From Rusavskia elegans (taxonomy: Eukaryota; Ascomycota; Lecanoromycetes; Teloschistales; Teloschistaceae), in contig SAUG01000027.1 of NCBI GenBank assembly GCA_011316305.1, positions 1 through 64,000 on the forward strand: a DNA stretch of 64,000 bases. Direction: 5' to 3'. A model generated the notes under the pieces. It was not told where the DNA came from and made no database searches. It saw only the letters and a program-made list of their open reading frames with translations. The position numbers and the translations under genes are program-made. This document shows, piece after piece, positions 62,900-64,000 of the stretch (its first letter is position 1; each line of letters opens with the position of its first letter).

Positions 62900-64000
62900 T
62901 ATAAATATTATTTATATAAAGCTTTCTACCGGGACGAGCTTCTAGTATAGTAGAATAAAACCGAATAGGCTATTATAAATACTATATAACTAGAAAAATA
63001 CTCCGAAAGATTTAATATATATTTTAGTAATTCTAAAAAATTAACTATTTAAATAAATTTCTATAAAGTTACCCGAGTTTTAAATAGTAAACTAGAAGTT
63101 TACTATAAATACTATAGATATATTATCGGCTATTTTTCCGCTAAATATAAATTAATAATAATAAATAACTATACCGGAACGAAAAAATATAAAAATAAAT
63201 CTTTATTAAAAAATCTAGTACTAATTAAAGTTATATTTAAATAGATATATATATATATAATATTTTATAGAATATTATTTTTAATACTTTTATAGTTTAC
63301 CTATAAAAAGCTATTAGCGAAAACGTATTCGCGGAAAGATTTCCCGGAAGTTTTTATATAATAGATAGTTATAATAGATTAGAACTTTAATATCATCGAA
63401 TATATCGATATTTTTTATATATAATACTATTTAGATTCTAAAATAACTTTTATTTTACTTTCGACTATATATAATAAAATTATAAATAATATTATATATA
63501 TTAAATAAAGGTTATTAGAATTTCTTTCTAATAAAACTAAAGTTTTAATTACTTTATATAATTAGTCGATAAGTAATCGCTAGTCCTATATATTAAGAAT
63601 CGATTACTTTATTAATAAATATTAGATTTAATATTAGATTTTTATTAGATTTAAATTTATATTAAAAAGTTATATAAATATTATATAATCTAAAGTTCTT
63701 TTAGAAACCTTTAAAAAATATTAATTAGTTAGTCGAATATTTACTATTACGACCGATAATATCGATAATAATAAAACTATATTTACTAATAAAGTTAAAT
63801 ATATTAAATAATTTACTAAATATATTATTTATATTAATAATAATAGATAGGATACTATGGACTGGGAAGATATATTTAATAATAACTACTTTACTATATA
63901 GTTAGCTCGGATCGATTATAATTTCGATATTAATAATATTAAAAATCCGATTATCTATATTTTATATCTTATATATATACTTTAACTAGTACTATAGATA
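62900..64000 (+). pseudogene. hAT-type transposase relic, truncated by window end
   Basis: Translation through stops near 63.09-63.19 kb gives YYKYYRYIIGYFSAKYK, a BED-like finger context with Tyr at the expected Cys positions. Near 63.74 kb it gives RIFTITTDNIDNNKTIF, the hAT catalytic-domain motif FTITTDNASNN. Orientation is plus; the element ends were not found. Confidence 0.6.

Larger units (their letters stand above)
36360..64000. other. AT-rich RIP-mutated transposon block
   Basis: From about 36.36 kb to the window end the sequence is extremely AT-rich. Long stretches have no CA or TG, while TA is very frequent and CG persists. No long open frame survives. Identified layers are listed separately. 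Stretches 36420-37860, 38281-40908, 55915-60620 and 61047-62880 hold degraded sequence that I could not assign. Confidence 0.85.

Noticed and set aside
36360..64000. Mitochondrial DNA insertion or centromere based on AT content alone
   Set aside because: The AT richness is explained by CA/TG depletion over recognisable transposons. No mitochondrial gene was seen, and centromere identity cannot be judged from sequence.

Overview
This window is nuclear DNA of a filamentous ascomycete. Short introns of about 50-60 bp with canonical GT/AG ends, a Zn2Cys6/PAS regulator, an MpaB-type oxygenase and heavily RIP-mutated transposons all fit. A Dothideomycete is my best guess, but that is inference. Two kinds of sequence alternate: gene islands of balanced base composition (about 1-23.0 kb and 27.3-36.3 kb) and AT-rich transposon graveyards (23.02-27.35 kb and 36.4-64.0 kb). 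In the graveyards the dinucleotides CA and TG are almost absent, which is the footprint of repeat-induced point mutation (RIP).

The first gene island carries, in order: an Rds2/AcuM-like gluconeogenesis regulator (+), the meiotic SPO22/ZIP4 TPR protein (+), a hypothetical secreted protein (-), a WDR62/MABP1-like WD40 protein (-), an MpaB-like oxygenase (-), mitochondrial RRG9 (+), the Rab6-GEF subunit RGP1 (+) and the mitotic-exit/septation activator MOB1 (+). Then comes a 4.3-kb Tc1/mariner-like DNA transposon with about 115-bp terminal inverted repeats and a TA target duplication. The second island carries a 12-exon GH63-type glycosidase, a palindromic MITE, the ATP synthase OSCP subunit (ATP5), acireductone dioxygenase (ADI1) and a weak 2EXR-like locus at the edge of the next AT-rich block.

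The last 27.6 kb is layered dead transposons. An outer minus-strand Ty3/gypsy element (LTRs 40909-41138 and 55670-55909, exact ATATT target duplication) was split by a plus-strand chromodomain Ty3/gypsy element of 6711 bp with two 473-bp LTRs. Two copies of a tRNA-derived SINE-like repeat lie in opposite orientation on either side of that nest, and a hAT transposase relic runs off the right edge. All transposon reading frames I read are broken by RIP transitions.

The genes are ordinary housekeeping, developmental and metabolic genes, with no evident functional cluster. Exon structures for AcuM-like, WD40, RGP1, MOB1, GH63, ATP5, ADI1 and RRG9 were assembled by eye and close in frame. SPO22 has one unresolved junction near 4.60-4.76 kb. 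The MpaB-like gene has a one-base phase conflict at a five-C run. I found no clear sign of a wholly new biological system; the most novel-looking items are the SINE-like pair, the hairpin island at 26.3 kb and the MITE upstream of ATP5.
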